Part shown: in pieces, positions 1-7,503 of the stretch | How positions within the stretch are numbered: the stretch's first letter is position 1 | How the letters are laid out: the number at the start of each line of letters is the position of its first letter | Source of the DNA: Rheinheimera sp. | GTDB lineage: Bacteria > Pseudomonadota > Gammaproteobacteria > Enterobacterales > Alteromonadaceae | Direction of reading: 5' to 3' | Assembly: GCF_020217005.1 (NCBI RefSeq) | Contig: NZ_JAIWOI010000265.1 | Span: 1 to 10,000 of the forward strand | Length of the DNA stretch: 10,000 bases | Translations under genes and position numbers: made by a program | Notes under the pieces: generated by a model | The model's input: only the letters and a program-made list of their open reading frames with translations | Database searches by the model: none | Told to the model about the DNA's origin: nothing

Positions 1-3000
1 GCGATTTAATGTTATCTGATTTACCAGAGCAGGCCCGTAAACAGGCTTTGAGTTCCTCTTTGCTGATCCTGACCAAAACCAACAATAAGTCCCGCGTACA
101 TCGTCCTGCCTATATCGACTATGTTGGAATTAAACGTTTTGACGACAAAGGCCAGGTGATTGGGGAAGACCGTTTTATTGGTTTGTATTCTTCGTCCTTG
201 TATAACAACAGTGCTGCAGATATTCCATTGCTGAAAAACAAGCTGGCCAAGGTCATGGCCAAGTCTGGTTTTGCTCACGGCACTCATGCTTATAAAGCCT
301 TATTAAATATTCTCGAAACTTATCCACGTGATGAGCTTATCCAGGCGACGACGGATGAGCTACTGGACGTATCTACAGGCGTACTACAAATGCAGGAACG
401 TGATATGACACGCCTGTTCGTGCGCAAAGACGCCTTTGGTCGGTTTGTGTCAGCTATGGTGTATGTACCGCGTGAGCGTTACAACACTCAACTGCGTAAA
501 GACACGCAACAGATCCTGGCTCAATCGCTGGGCAGTACTGAAGCTGTGGAATTTACCACTTACTTCTCTGAGTCTGTGTTAGCGCGTACCCATTATTTCG
601 TTCGGATCAACGATAACAATATCGAGTTTAATGTGAAAGAAATTGAACGCAATTTAGTAGAAGCAGCCCGGACCTGGGAAGATAAGCTGGAAACAGCTCT
701 AGTTGGCCATTATGGTGAAGCCCGTGGTCGTGAGCTGGCCCGTAAATATTTGACGGCTTTTCCTTCGTCTTATAAAGACGAGATGCTGCCAAACGATGCT
801 TTAGTTGATATAGAGAAAATTGAATCTCTGAATGACGAACATCGTCTGGATATGCTGTTTTATCGTCCACAGGAAGAACGCAACGACAGCAAAGCTGTGC
901 GTTTGAACCTGTTCCATAAAGATCACCCAATCCACTTATCGGATGTATTACCAATACTGGAAAATTTCGGTTTACGTGTGATAGGTGAAACTCCTTATGC
1001 TGTGCGCTGCCCTGATGGTTCTGTCAGCTGGATTTTAAATTTCGCGATGGAAGTCAATGGCGCTATGCCTACAGACTTCGAGCAAGCTCAGTTGTCTTTC
1101 CAGGACTCTTTTGCCAAAGTATGGAAAGGCGAGTTGGAAGACGATGGCTTCAACCGTCTGATTTTAGGGGCAGGCTTAACAGGTCGTGAAGCCTCGTTAT
1201 TACGTGCTTATGCCAAATACAAACGTCAGATCGGCGGTACTTTCAGCCAGTCTTACGTCGAAAATGCGTTTGCCCGTTATCCAAAACTGGCGCATTTGTT
1301 AGTTCAGCTGTTTAACACCAAATTTGATCCACAAAATACAGGTGACACCGCTGCTATCGAAGCTATTGAAAAACAATTAAATGAGCAACTGGACAACGTG
1401 GCCAATCTGGATGATGACCGCATTATCCGTCGTTTTGTGGCTATGATGTCAGCAACCTTGCGCACTAACTACTTCCAGCCCAATGCGCAGGGCCAACAGA
1501 AGAGCTATATCTCCTTCAAAGTGAAGTCGTCTTTAGTACCTGATATGCCGTTGCCAGTGCCAGCCTTCGAGATTTTCGTGTACTCACCACGGGTGGAAGG
1601 TGTGCATTTACGCGGCGGTAAAGTAGCTCGAGGCGGTCTGCGTTGGTCCGACCGTCGTGAAGACTTCCGTACTGAAGTTTTAGGTCTGGTCAAAGCCCAG
1701 CAAGTAAAAAACACTGTGATAGTACCAGTAGGTGCCAAAGGCGGTTTTGTTTGTAAAAAATTACCAGAAACCGGTGGTCGCGAGGCTTATTTAAACGAAG
1801 GTAAGGAATGTTACCGTACCTTTATCCGTGGTCTGTTAGACATCACAGATAACATAGTACAGGGCCAAATCGTTCCGCCTAAATCTGTCGTGCGTTTGGA
1901 TGAAGATGACCCGTATTTAGTCGTAGCAGCTGACAAAGGCACTGCAACTTTCTCCGATATAGCCAACGCTATTTCTGCTGAATACAACCACTGGTTAGGT
2001 GATGCGTTTGCATCTGGAGGTTCCAACGGTTACGACCACAAAGGTATGGGTATTACAGCCCGTGGTGGTTGGGAATCTGTGAAGCGTCACTTCCGTGAAG
2101 TGGGCATCGATTGTCAGACCACGGATTTCACTTGTGTCGGTATAGGTGATATGGCGGGTGACGTCTTTGGTAACGGTATGTTGTTATCCAAACATATTCG
2201 ACTGCAGGTTGCATTTAACCACATGCATATTTTTGTTGACCCTAATCCAGATGCAGCCAAAACTTTTGTTGAGCGTGAGCGGATGTTTAATCTGCCAACT
2301 TCGACCTGGGAAGACTTTGATAAATCATTGATCTCAGAAGGTGGCGGCATTTTCCTGCGCAGTGCGAAATCGATCAAACTGACGCCACAAATGCAGCAGA
2401 TGCTGGGTACTACAGCAAGTAGTCTGACACCAAACGAATTTATTCGTGCAGCGCTGATGATGGAAGTGGACCTGATCTGGAACGGTGGTATCGGAACTTA
2501 CGTTAAAGCGACAGATGAAACTCATGCTGAAGTTGGCGACCGGGGTTCAGAAGCATTACGTGTCAATGGGAAAGACGTCAAAGCCAAAATCATAGGCGAG
2601 GGTGGTAACTTAGGTACCACGCAACGTGGTCGTATTGAATACGCGGCTAATGGTGGCCGTATCAACACTGACTTTATCGATAACGTCGGTGGTGTAGACT
2701 GTTCAGATAACGAAGTTAACATTAAGATCCTGCTCAATGCTCTGGTCGCCAGCGGTGATATGACGCTGAAACAACGTAATGAGCTGTTAGCCGCCATGAC
2801 CAGTGATGTTGCAGATATCGTCATTAACGACTGTTACCGTCAGACGCAGAGCATTTCAGTATCTTCAGTGCTTGGCGCTGAACAGATGAAAGAATACACA
2901 CGCTTTATCCATGCTCTGGAGAAAGACGGTAAATTAAACCGTGAACTGGAGTTCTTACCTTCTGATGATGCCTTAGCTGAACGCACTGTGAAAGGTCAGG

Positions 3001-4040
3001 GGTTAACCCGTCCTGAACTGGCTATTCTGACCGCTTACGGCAAGATGGTGATGAAAGAGTGGCTGGTGTTACCTGAAATTTATGAAAACAGCTATTTCAA
3101 ACGTCATTTGTTTACTGCTTTCCCTAAAGTTCTGCAGCAAAACTATGCCAAAGAGATGGAAACGCACCCGTTAAAAGCAGAGATCATCGCCACTAAACTG
3201 GCGAATCTGATGGTCAACGATATGGGCGCCAACTTTGCGCAGCGCATGATGGAAGAGACAGGTTCGTCCATAGCTGAAGTGGCAGTATGTTACACCATAG
3301 CCCGCGATTTGTTTGACGTTGAAGCTGTATGGAACAAACTGGAAGAATTGGATAACGTGATTCCGGCAGCATTGCAGATCAAGTTGTTCCATCAGTTGCG
3401 TCGCACTATGCGTCGCACGACACGCTGGTTCTTGCGCCATCGCAACAAAGCGCTGGATATTCAGCAAACGATAGATTTCTTCAAACCGGCTTTTGTTGAA
3501 ATCAGCAATAACCTGCAAAAACTACTGGCATCGGCTGAAGCTGAACAATTGGCAGCCAACGAGCAAGCCTTTATTGAGCAAGGTGTGCCGGCGGACGTAG
3601 CTCGTTATTTAGCTCAGTTAAGTACCTGCTTCTCTGTGATGGATATTGCCCAGGTGGCAGATGCAGAGAAAAATGGCCTGCTGCTGACCGCGGAAATTTA
3701 CTTCAAACTGGGCGATCGTTTAGATCTGCACTGGTTCCTGGAGCAAATTACGCAGCAACCAGTGGCTAACCATTGGCAGGCTCTGGCTCGTGCTTCTTAC
3801 CGCGAAGAGCTGGACTGGCAACAACGCGCGCTGTCGGCTGTGGTCGTTCGTGGTTGTGGTGGAGCTTGTGATGCAGAAGCCGTGATTGGCAGCTGGATCA
3901 CAGAACATGAACCTGTACTGGCGCGCTGGCGTCAAATGCTGGCAGAGTTCAAAACCACCAAGAGCCATGAATTTGCCAAATTCTCGGTGGCTTTGCGTGA
4001 GTTGATGTTACTCAGCCATCACTGTGACCCTGTGAAATAA
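1..4040 (+). CDS. gdhB: NAD-specific glutamate dehydrogenase, large GDH_2 type (5' end outside window)
   Basis: Oxidatively deaminates L-glutamate to 2-oxoglutarate and ammonium with NAD+ in the cytoplasm; a catabolic enzyme of the ~1600-residue bacterial family. The frame is open from base 3, so the ATG at 9 is internal and roughly 265 N-terminal residues (ACT-like regulatory region) lie upstream. Counting from that ATG, the catalytic core shows GGLRWSDRREDFRTE near residue 542, the substrate-site lysine K577 in PVGAKGGF, GGSNGYDHKGMGITARGGW from 670, a Rossmann segment GIGDMAGDVFGNGML from 711, and the conserved IGEGGNLGTTQRGRIEYAA block near 865. A long helical C-terminal domain follows to the TAA at 4038-4040. 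No frameshift is visible across 4 kb. A strong terminator lies 21 bp after the stop, so it is transcriptionally separate from pyrD. The family assignment is very secure; the symbol follows Pseudomonas usage. Confidence 0.96.
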   Translation, partial: DLMLSDLPEQARKQALSSSLLILTKTNNKSRVHRPAYIDYVGIKRFDDKGQVIGEDRFIGLYSSSLYNNSAADIPLLKNKLAKVMAKSGFAHGTHAYKALLNILETYPRDELIQATTDELLDVSTGVLQMQERDMTRLFVRKDAFGRFVSAMVYVPRERYNTQLRKDTQQILAQSLGSTEAVEFTTYFSESVLARTHYFVRINDNNIEFNVKEIERNLVEAARTWEDKLETALVGHYGEARGRELARKYLTAFPSSYKDEMLPNDALVDIEKIESLNDEHRLDMLFYRPQEERNDSKAVRLNLFHKDHPIHLSDVLPILENFGLRVIGETPYAVRCPDGSVSWILNFAMEVNGAMPTDFEQAQLSFQDSFAKVWKGELEDDGFNRLILGAGLTGREASLLRAYAKYKRQIGGTFSQSYVENAFARYPKLAHLLVQLFNTKFDPQNTGDTAAIEAIEKQLNEQLDNVANLDDDRIIRRFVAMMSATLRTNYFQPNAQGQQKSYISFKVKSSLVPDMPLPVPAFEIFVYSPRVEGVHLRGGKVARGGLRWSDRREDFRTEVLGLVKAQQVKNTVIVPVGAKGGFVCKKLPETGGREAYLNEGKECYRTFIRGLLDITDNIVQGQIVPPKSVVRLDEDDPYLVVAADKGTATFSDIANAISAEYNHWLGDAFASGGSNGYDHKGMGITARGGWESVKRHFREVGIDCQTTDFTCVGIGDMAGDVFGNGMLLSKHIRLQVAFNHMHIFVDPNPDAAKTFVERERMFNLPTSTWEDFDKSLISEGGGIFLRSAKSIKLTPQMQQMLGTTASSLTPNEFIRAALMMEVDLIWNGGIGTYVKATDETHAEVGDRGSEALRVNGKDVKAKIIGEGGNLGTTQRGRIEYAANGGRINTDFIDNVGGVDCSDNEVNIKILLNALVASGDMTLKQRNELLAAMTSDVADIVINDCYRQTQSISVSSVLGAEQMKEYTRFIHALEKDGKLNRELEFLPSDDALAERTVKGQGLTRPELAILTAYGKMVMKEWLVLPEIYENSYFKRHLFTAFPKVLQQNYAKEMETHPLKAEIIATKLANLMVNDMGANFAQRMMEETGSSIAEVAVCYTIARDLFDVEAVWNKLEELDNVIPAALQIKLFHQLRRTMRRTTRWFLRHRNKALDIQQTIDFFKPAFVEISNNLQKLLASAEAEQLAANEQAFIEQGVPADVARYLAQLSTCFSVMDIAQVADAEKNGLLLTAEIYFKLGDRLDLHWFLEQITQQPVANHWQALARASYREELDWQQRALSAVVVRGCGGACDAEAVIGSWITEHEPVLARWRQMLAEFKTTKSHEFAKFSVALRELMLLSHHCDPVK

Positions 4041-4060
4041 TTCGGGTTCCAGCTAGAATA

Positions 4061-4091
4061 CACCGGCTCTTTTTAGAGCCGGTGCTTTTTT
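4061..4091 (+). terminator. Intrinsic terminator of gdhB
   Basis: A perfect 10-bp stem, CACCGGCTCT at 4061-4070 and AGAGCCGGTG at 4075-4084, closes a TTTT loop and is followed by C and six T (4086-4091). It starts 20 bp after the gdhB stop. GC-rich stem plus U-tract is the classical rho-independent form. Confidence 0.93.
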
Positions 4092-4115
4092 GTGCTCTGC
4101 TATTTTGCAGAGCAC
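4092..4115 (+). repeat. Second perfect hairpin directly after the gdhB terminator
   Basis: GTGCTCTGC (4092-4100) and GCAGAGCAC (4107-4115) form a perfect 9-bp stem with loop TATTTT, starting at the base after the T-tract of the first terminator. No T-tract follows; a CCCTAGGG palindrome (4116-4123) does. It could be a back-up pause or RNA-end structure, or a fold in read-through transcripts entering the pyrD leader. The structure is seen directly; the role is inferred. Confidence 0.6.
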
Positions 4116-4138
4116 CCCTAGGGCCAGCGAAAGCTGAT

Positions 4139-4161
4139 AAAAATCGTTACGGACGATTTTT
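4139..4161. promoter_or_regulatory. Perfect A/T-flanked inverted repeat upstream of pyrD
   Basis: AAAAATCGT (4139-4147) and ACGATTTTT (4153-4161) are perfect inverse complements around TACGG, ending 41 bp before the pyrD ATG. As RNA, the A-tract/hairpin/T-tract layout could be a weak bidirectional terminator; as DNA, a 23-bp dyad in this position could be an operator for a dimeric regulator. It does not resemble the PurR box known for E. coli pyrD. No convincing -35/-10 pair is visible in the remaining 41 bp, though AT-rich TATTAA hexamers occur at 4178 and 4185. Confidence 0.5.
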
Positions 4162-4202
4162 GTAGAGAGTTTCTAACTATTAATTATTAAAAGCAGGTTG
4201 TT

Positions 4203-5216
4203 ATGTTTTATTCACTGGCGCGTTCTTTAATGTTTTGTACAGATGCGGAGTTTTCTCATCATCTTGCTCTTGGCAGCTTAAAGCATTTAAAAAATACCCC
4301 TGCAGCGTTACTGTGGCGTCAGGATTTACCAAAAAAACCAGTGACAGTGGCGGGTATTCATTTTGATAACCCTGTAGGTCTGGCCGCGGGTTTGGATAAA
4401 AACGCAGATTGCATTGACGCTTTTGGTCAAATGGGTTTTGGTTTTATTGAGGTAGGCACAGTGACACCAAGGCCTCAGGCGGGGAACGATAAACCACGTT
4501 TGTTTCGTTTACCACAAGCCAACGCCATTATTAACCGCATGGGTTTTAATAACAAAGGCGTGGATTACCTGATTGAAAACGTCAAAAAATCAACCTATAA
4601 AGGTGTACTTGGCATTAACATCGGCAAAAATAAAGACACGCCAAACGAGCAAGGCAAAGACGACTACATCGAATGTATGCGTAAAGTGTATGCGCATGCC
4701 AGTTACATCGCAGTGAACATTTCATCACCAAACACGCCGGGTTTAAGGGATCTGCAATTTGGTGATGCCTTGTTTGATCTGCTGCAGGCGGTGAAAAACG
4801 AGCAGTTGGATCTGCAAGCCCAACAAGATAAATATGTGCCGGTTTTCGTTAAAATTGCGCCTGACATGGACGAAGTCGCGGTGCAGCAAGTGGCTGAAAC
4901 TTTGCTGCGTAGCAAAATGGATGGCGTTATTGCCACCAACACCACACTAGATAAAAGTTCGGTGCAACACCTGAAATATGGCAATGAAATGGGCGGCTTA
5001 AGCGGTTTGCCGGTGCAGCAAAAAAGCACTGAAATTATCCGGCAGTTCCGTGCAGCTTTAGGTCCAAAAATGCCTATTATTGGGGTGGGCGGCATAGATT
5101 CTGCTAACGCCGCACAAGAGAAAATCGACGCAGGCGCTAATCTGGTTCAGGTCTATTCCAACTTTATTTATAAAGGCCCAAGTTTGATCAAAGAGATCGT
5201 TGAAGGCCTGAAATAA
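4203..5216 (+). CDS. pyrD: Dihydroorotate dehydrogenase, class 2 (quinone-dependent)
   Basis: Oxidises (S)-dihydroorotate to orotate in de novo pyrimidine synthesis, passing electrons through FMN to the membrane quinone pool. At 337 residues it is almost the E. coli length (336) and is collinear with it. The N-terminal amphipathic segment (about residues 1-35, [11 protein letters not shown]...) is the class 2 membrane and quinone-tunnel domain. FMN and substrate residues fall at E. coli numbers: [12 protein letters not shown] 56-67 with K66, N139 in [11 protein letters not shown]172 and catalytic base S175 in [12 protein letters not shown]217 in VKIAPD, then the ATNTTLD loop, and the phosphate-binding IIGVGGIDS and [13 protein letters not shown] near the C-terminus. 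The start is ATG 4203 with AGG at 4195-4197. It precedes zapC, as in E. coli, but an ERIC-like repeat has entered the gap. Confidence 0.98.
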   Translation: MFYSLARSLMFCTDAEFSHHLALGSLKHLKNTPAALLWRQDLPKKPVTVAGIHFDNPVGLAAGLDKNADCIDAFGQMGFGFIEVGTVTPRPQAGNDKPRLFRLPQANAIINRMGFNNKGVDYLIENVKKSTYKGVLGINIGKNKDTPNEQGKDDYIECMRKVYAHASYIAVNISSPNTPGLRDLQFGDALFDLLQAVKNEQLDLQAQQDKYVPVFVKIAPDMDEVAVQQVAETLLRSKMDGVIATNTTLDKSSVQHLKYGNEMGGLSGLPVQQKSTEIIRQFRAALGPKMPIIGVGGIDSANAAQEKIDAGANLVQVYSNFIYKGPSLIKEIVEGLK

Positions 5217-5220
5217 TCTT

Positions 5221-5346
5221 TATGCCTGAGTAACTCGGAGTTGTTAAGAGGCGACAAGCCGCTGAGCCCTGTGAGCTTAGTACACCTAAGTGACTGGGCG
5301 AAAAGGCGAAGTCAACAAAGCTGCAGCTTCAGGTACGACGGACATA
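5221..5346. repeat. ERIC-like (IRU) intergenic palindromic repeat
   Basis: This 126-bp segment begins four bases after the pyrD stop and aligns by eye over its whole length with the ~127-bp enterobacterial repetitive intergenic consensus as I remember it. It starts TATGCC, has AGGCGACAAGC, then GAGCTTA and TAAGTGACTGGG (5287-5298), AGTCAAC and CTGCAGCTT, and ends GTACGACGGACATA. The core is an imperfect hairpin: GCCC (5266-5269) with GGGC (5296-5299), and CTTAG (5276-5280) with CTAAG (5286-5290). A 12-bp palindrome AAGCTGCAGCTT lies at 5318-5329. TA at both ends fits the reported TA target duplication. It has no coding capacity. As a structured RNA in the pyrD-zapC interval it may affect read-through or message stability; that is inference. 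Confidence 0.8.
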
Positions 5347-5355
5347 TGCCGATCA

Positions 5356-5385
5356 ATTTTGGATCCCAGATACTTAGTCCAAAAT
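5356..5385 (+). repeat. A/T-rich hairpin between the ERIC-like repeat and zapC
   Basis: ATTTTGGA (5356-5363) and TCCAAAAT (5378-5385) form a perfect 8-bp stem around a 14-nt loop. A short T-rich stretch (ATCTTTAA) follows, too weak for a confident terminator. Between this and zapC, the only promoter-like element I see is TATAAA at 5402-5407, without a credible -35, so whether zapC has its own promoter is unresolved. Confidence 0.35.
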
Positions 5386-5438
5386 AATCTTTAACAGGGC
5401 TTATAAACAGGTGTAGAAAGGCAACATCTTGAATTCAC

Positions 5439-5443
5439 AAGGA
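5439..5443 (+). promoter_or_regulatory. Ribosome binding site deciding the zapC start
   Basis: AAGGA sits six bases before the ATG at 5450. It favours that start over the in-frame TTG at 5429, which would put this site inside the coding region. Confidence 0.7.
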
Positions 5444-5449
5444 TTGAGT

Positions 5450-5968
5450 ATGTTGTCATTGTGCCCTGACTGGTGCTGGCAGTATTGCTATGAGCAAGAC
5501 CGTTTGCTGTTGCAGTTGTCGGTCAGCCACCATATTCAAACAGCGTTTAGTGCAAAAGAGCTGAACTTTAAGCCTGTGCAGCAAAGTCTGTGTATGGAGC
5601 AGGCGCAATTGCTGATGGACTTTGCTGAAGCTTTGGAAGGACAACTGCCGGACGGCGACCTGCTGCCTGTAGCTGTTCAGGCTGTTGCAGCCTTAAGTTT
5701 TGTTAAATCGCCAGCGCAAAAAAGTCACTTATTTAATTTCTCCAGTATAGAAACACGCACTGACCTAATGACGATCGCTAAACTGGATGCAGTGAACCGG
5801 GCTAAGGTGTTGTTGGTCGCTAAAGCTGAGCCTATGGTCGATTGTCTGCTGTTGGAGCCTATGGAATTGTTAAATGGCAAACAACTAGCGGTCGGTCAGT
5901 TGGTTCGGGTACAGCAAAATCGCCTGATGCCAGTACAATTTGCACGACTGTATGCGTTGACCGCCTGA
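5450..5968 (+). CDS. zapC: Cell division protein ZapC
   Basis: ZapC binds FtsZ and promotes lateral bundling of protofilaments in the cytoplasmic Z-ring. From ATG 5450 the product is 172 residues, close to E. coli ZapC (180). Its N-terminus, MLSLCPDWCWQYCYEQDRL, matches the E. coli pattern of a Trp-rich opening followed by an acidic EHDRMML-like segment. Later family-like segments are AALSFVKSPAQKSHLF, the central VLLVAKAEPMVDCLLLEP strand region and the C-terminal LAVGQLVRVQQNRLMPV. Sequence identity is low, as is usual for this family, but length, segment order and position directly after pyrD agree. A TTG at 5429 would add seven residues; the ATG is preferred because it aligns with the E. 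coli start and has the better RBS. No membrane segment is present, and no terminator follows immediately. Confidence 0.85.
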   Translation: MLSLCPDWCWQYCYEQDRLLLQLSVSHHIQTAFSAKELNFKPVQQSLCMEQAQLLMDFAEALEGQLPDGDLLPVAVQAVAALSFVKSPAQKSHLFNFSSIETRTDLMTIAKLDAVNRAKVLLVAKAEPMVDCLLLEPMELLNGKQLAVGQLVRVQQNRLMPVQFARLYALTA

Positions 5969-6047
5969 TTTAGCTAAAAGCGCTTAATAATTCGACAACC
6001 GCCAAGTGATCGGGCCAGATTAGTCTGGTGATCCTTAAGACAACAGG

Positions 6048-6053
6048 TAGAAT
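6048..6053 (+). promoter_or_regulatory. Candidate -10 hexamer for the acyltransferase/DUF2960 unit
   Basis: TAGAAT matches four of six positions of the sigma-70 -10 consensus and would place a transcription start about 27 bp before the GTG at 6087. The -35 is poor (TGGTGA at 6026-6031, 16-bp spacing). A small hairpin, CCAGA (6015-6019) with TCTGG (6024-6028), lies just upstream. The rest of the 118-bp zapC-acyltransferase gap holds only short palindromes. Confidence 0.3.
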
Positions 6054-6086
6054 AGGGCACATTTTTCACGCTGGGGTTTAAAAGCT

Positions 6087-7265
6087 GTGCCAAATCAAAC
6101 GGATCCTTTTCAGGATATTCGCCCTTATTTTGACCATGAAGTACCAGAAGCGATTTGTCGCCTGTTGGACGACGCCGATTTTTTGCATGCAATTTTAAAT
6201 TACCGACTGGCCGCTTGGCCAAAAACTATCCGTTATTTGTTTACCCCTGTATTGCGTTGGTTATTGGCACGCAAAGCCAAAGGTTTGCGTTCCGTGTCTG
6301 ATGTACAGCATATGGTGGCAGATTTTTTACAACAAAGTCTGCAAAAGAGCTCGGCCGGAGTCAGCGTTAGTGGGCTTGAGCATTTAGACCCAAAGCAATC
6401 CTATTTGTTTGTATCTAATCACCGTGACATAGCCATGGATCCGGCACTGGTGAATTGGTGTTTGCATCAAAAAGGCATGGACACTGTCCGTATTGCTATT
6501 GGTGATAATCTGCTAAAGATGCCTTGCGCTACTGAGCTGATGAAGCTCAATAAGAGTTTTATAGTCAAAAGGTCCATTAAGGCGCCCCGTGAAATGCTCA
6601 AAGCTCTGGGTCAGCTATCGGCATATATCAAAGATTCGCTGGAAACGGGTCATTCGATCTGGATAGCACAAAAAGAAGGCCGGGCTAAAGATGGTTTGGA
6701 TCAAACCGACGAAGCCATTTTAAAAATGTTTTATATCGAAGGAAAAAAACGCGGCCTGGACTTTGCGACTTATATGCAGTCCTTACATATCGTGCCTGTT
6801 TGTTTATCTTATGAATTTGATCCGCTAGACCAGGCCAAAGCCAACGAGCTGTATCAGCTTGCCTGTACTGGAGAATATAAAAAATCGGAGATGGAAGATA
6901 TCCAAAGCATAGTGCAGGGTATTGTGGGGCAAAAAGGCCGGGTGCATGTGCATTTTGGTGAAGCTATTCAAGCCTGTTGTCAGGATCCTGCTGCTTTAGC
7001 TGCAGAAGTAGATCGGCAAATTTGGGCGGGGTACCGTTTATATCCAGTTAATTATTTAGCTGCAGGGATGGATATTGAGCTGGAACCGGGTGAAGAAGGT
7101 TTATGGTATCAAACTAAAATGGCCTCTTTACCTGAAGAACTGCGTCCTTATGTGCAGCAAATGTATGCGGCACCAGCACTGAAACAGCAGCAGACTTTAG
7201 CCCAGCAAGAACTTCAGGCTAGTCAGCATAAGGAGCCGGAAGATGGCACGGCATATCAGTTATAA
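6087..7265 (+). CDS. PlsC-like 1-acylglycerol-3-phosphate acyltransferase family protein
   Basis: Probably transfers an acyl chain to a glycerophospholipid precursor or related lipid at the inner membrane face; the acceptor cannot be read from the sequence. The start is GTG 6087: a TAG closes the frame upstream at 6048 and the next in-frame ATG is about 75 codons in. Over 392 residues the PlsC motifs appear in order: motif I VSNHRDIAMD with H112 and D118, motif II FIVKR (158-162), motif III EGRAKDG (E197, R199), and motif IV around IVPVCLSYEFDP. Motif I has H-X5-D spacing rather than the usual H-X4-D. I recall HRDIxxD from a divergent branch of the family, so it is probably a subgroup trait, not damage. 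The IRPYFDHEVPEAICRLL start is also typical of that branch. The Gln-rich tail carries the RBS and start of the next gene. No strong membrane helix is evident. Confidence 0.85.
   Translation: MPNQTDPFQDIRPYFDHEVPEAICRLLDDADFLHAILNYRLAAWPKTIRYLFTPVLRWLLARKAKGLRSVSDVQHMVADFLQQSLQKSSAGVSVSGLEHLDPKQSYLFVSNHRDIAMDPALVNWCLHQKGMDTVRIAIGDNLLKMPCATELMKLNKSFIVKRSIKAPREMLKALGQLSAYIKDSLETGHSIWIAQKEGRAKDGLDQTDEAILKMFYIEGKKRGLDFATYMQSLHIVPVCLSYEFDPLDQAKANELYQLACTGEYKKSEMEDIQSIVQGIVGQKGRVHVHFGEAIQACCQDPAALAAEVDRQIWAGYRLYPVNYLAAGMDIELEPGEEGLWYQTKMASLPEELRPYVQQMYAAPALKQQQTLAQQELQASQHKEPEDGTAYQL
7231..7235 (+). promoter_or_regulatory. Ribosome binding site of the DUF2960 gene, inside the upstream CDS
   Basis: AGGAG lies seven bases before the ATG at 7243 and within the last codons of the acyltransferase gene. 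It supports both this start and translation from the shared message. Confidence 0.75.
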
Positions 7266-7503
7266 GTACAAAGGTGAGTGGAAAAAGATCCCCTTCAGCT
7301 ACGACAAATATGCCGATAGCTTTGAAGCGGTGGCAGCAGCAGAAGGTATAGATCTAACAGCATTTCGTAAAATGGAGCAGCAGGTAGCCATGACCGCCAA
7401 GGGCAAAGGCGCACTCAAGGACTATCGCAAAAACGCCTTTATCCAAATGGGTTTTAGCGAAATTCTGCTGCTGCGGGATGATCAGGAACCATTTAATCTC
7501 TGA
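7243..7503 (+). CDS. DUF2960 family small protein
   Basis: An 86-residue cytoplasmic protein of unknown function. The ISYKYKGEWKKIPFSYDKYADSFEAV opening, the AAAEGIDL turn, the MEQQVAMTAKGKGALKDYRK helix and the MGFSEILLL end match, as I remember it, the DUF2960 family found in Shewanella and Vibrio relatives. It is rich in Lys, Tyr and Phe and has no signal peptide, membrane helix or cysteine. Its first 23 bases overlap the end of the acyltransferase gene in another frame, implying co-transcription and probable translational coupling, although the partnership suggests no specific job. No clear terminator follows: the next 163 bp contain neither a GC-rich hairpin nor a T-tract. Confidence 0.82.
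   Translation: MARHISYKYKGEWKKIPFSYDKYADSFEAVAAAEGIDLTAFRKMEQQVAMTAKGKGALKDYRKNAFIQMGFSEILLLRDDQEPFNL

Noticed and set aside
2146..2825. Several open frames of 60-100 codons on both strands inside gdhB
   Set aside because: They overlap strongly conserved catalytic-domain codons of gdhB and show no independent motifs or start signals.
4041..4202. PurR box or CTP-sensitive leader for pyrD as in E. coli
   Set aside because: No sequence resembling the PurR operator and no hairpin covering the pyrD RBS with a pyrimidine-run start site could be seen.
5429..5449. TTG at 5429 as the zapC start
   Set aside because: The ATG at 5450 aligns with the E. coli ZapC N-terminus and has AAGGA six bases upstream, a site the TTG start would place inside the coding region.
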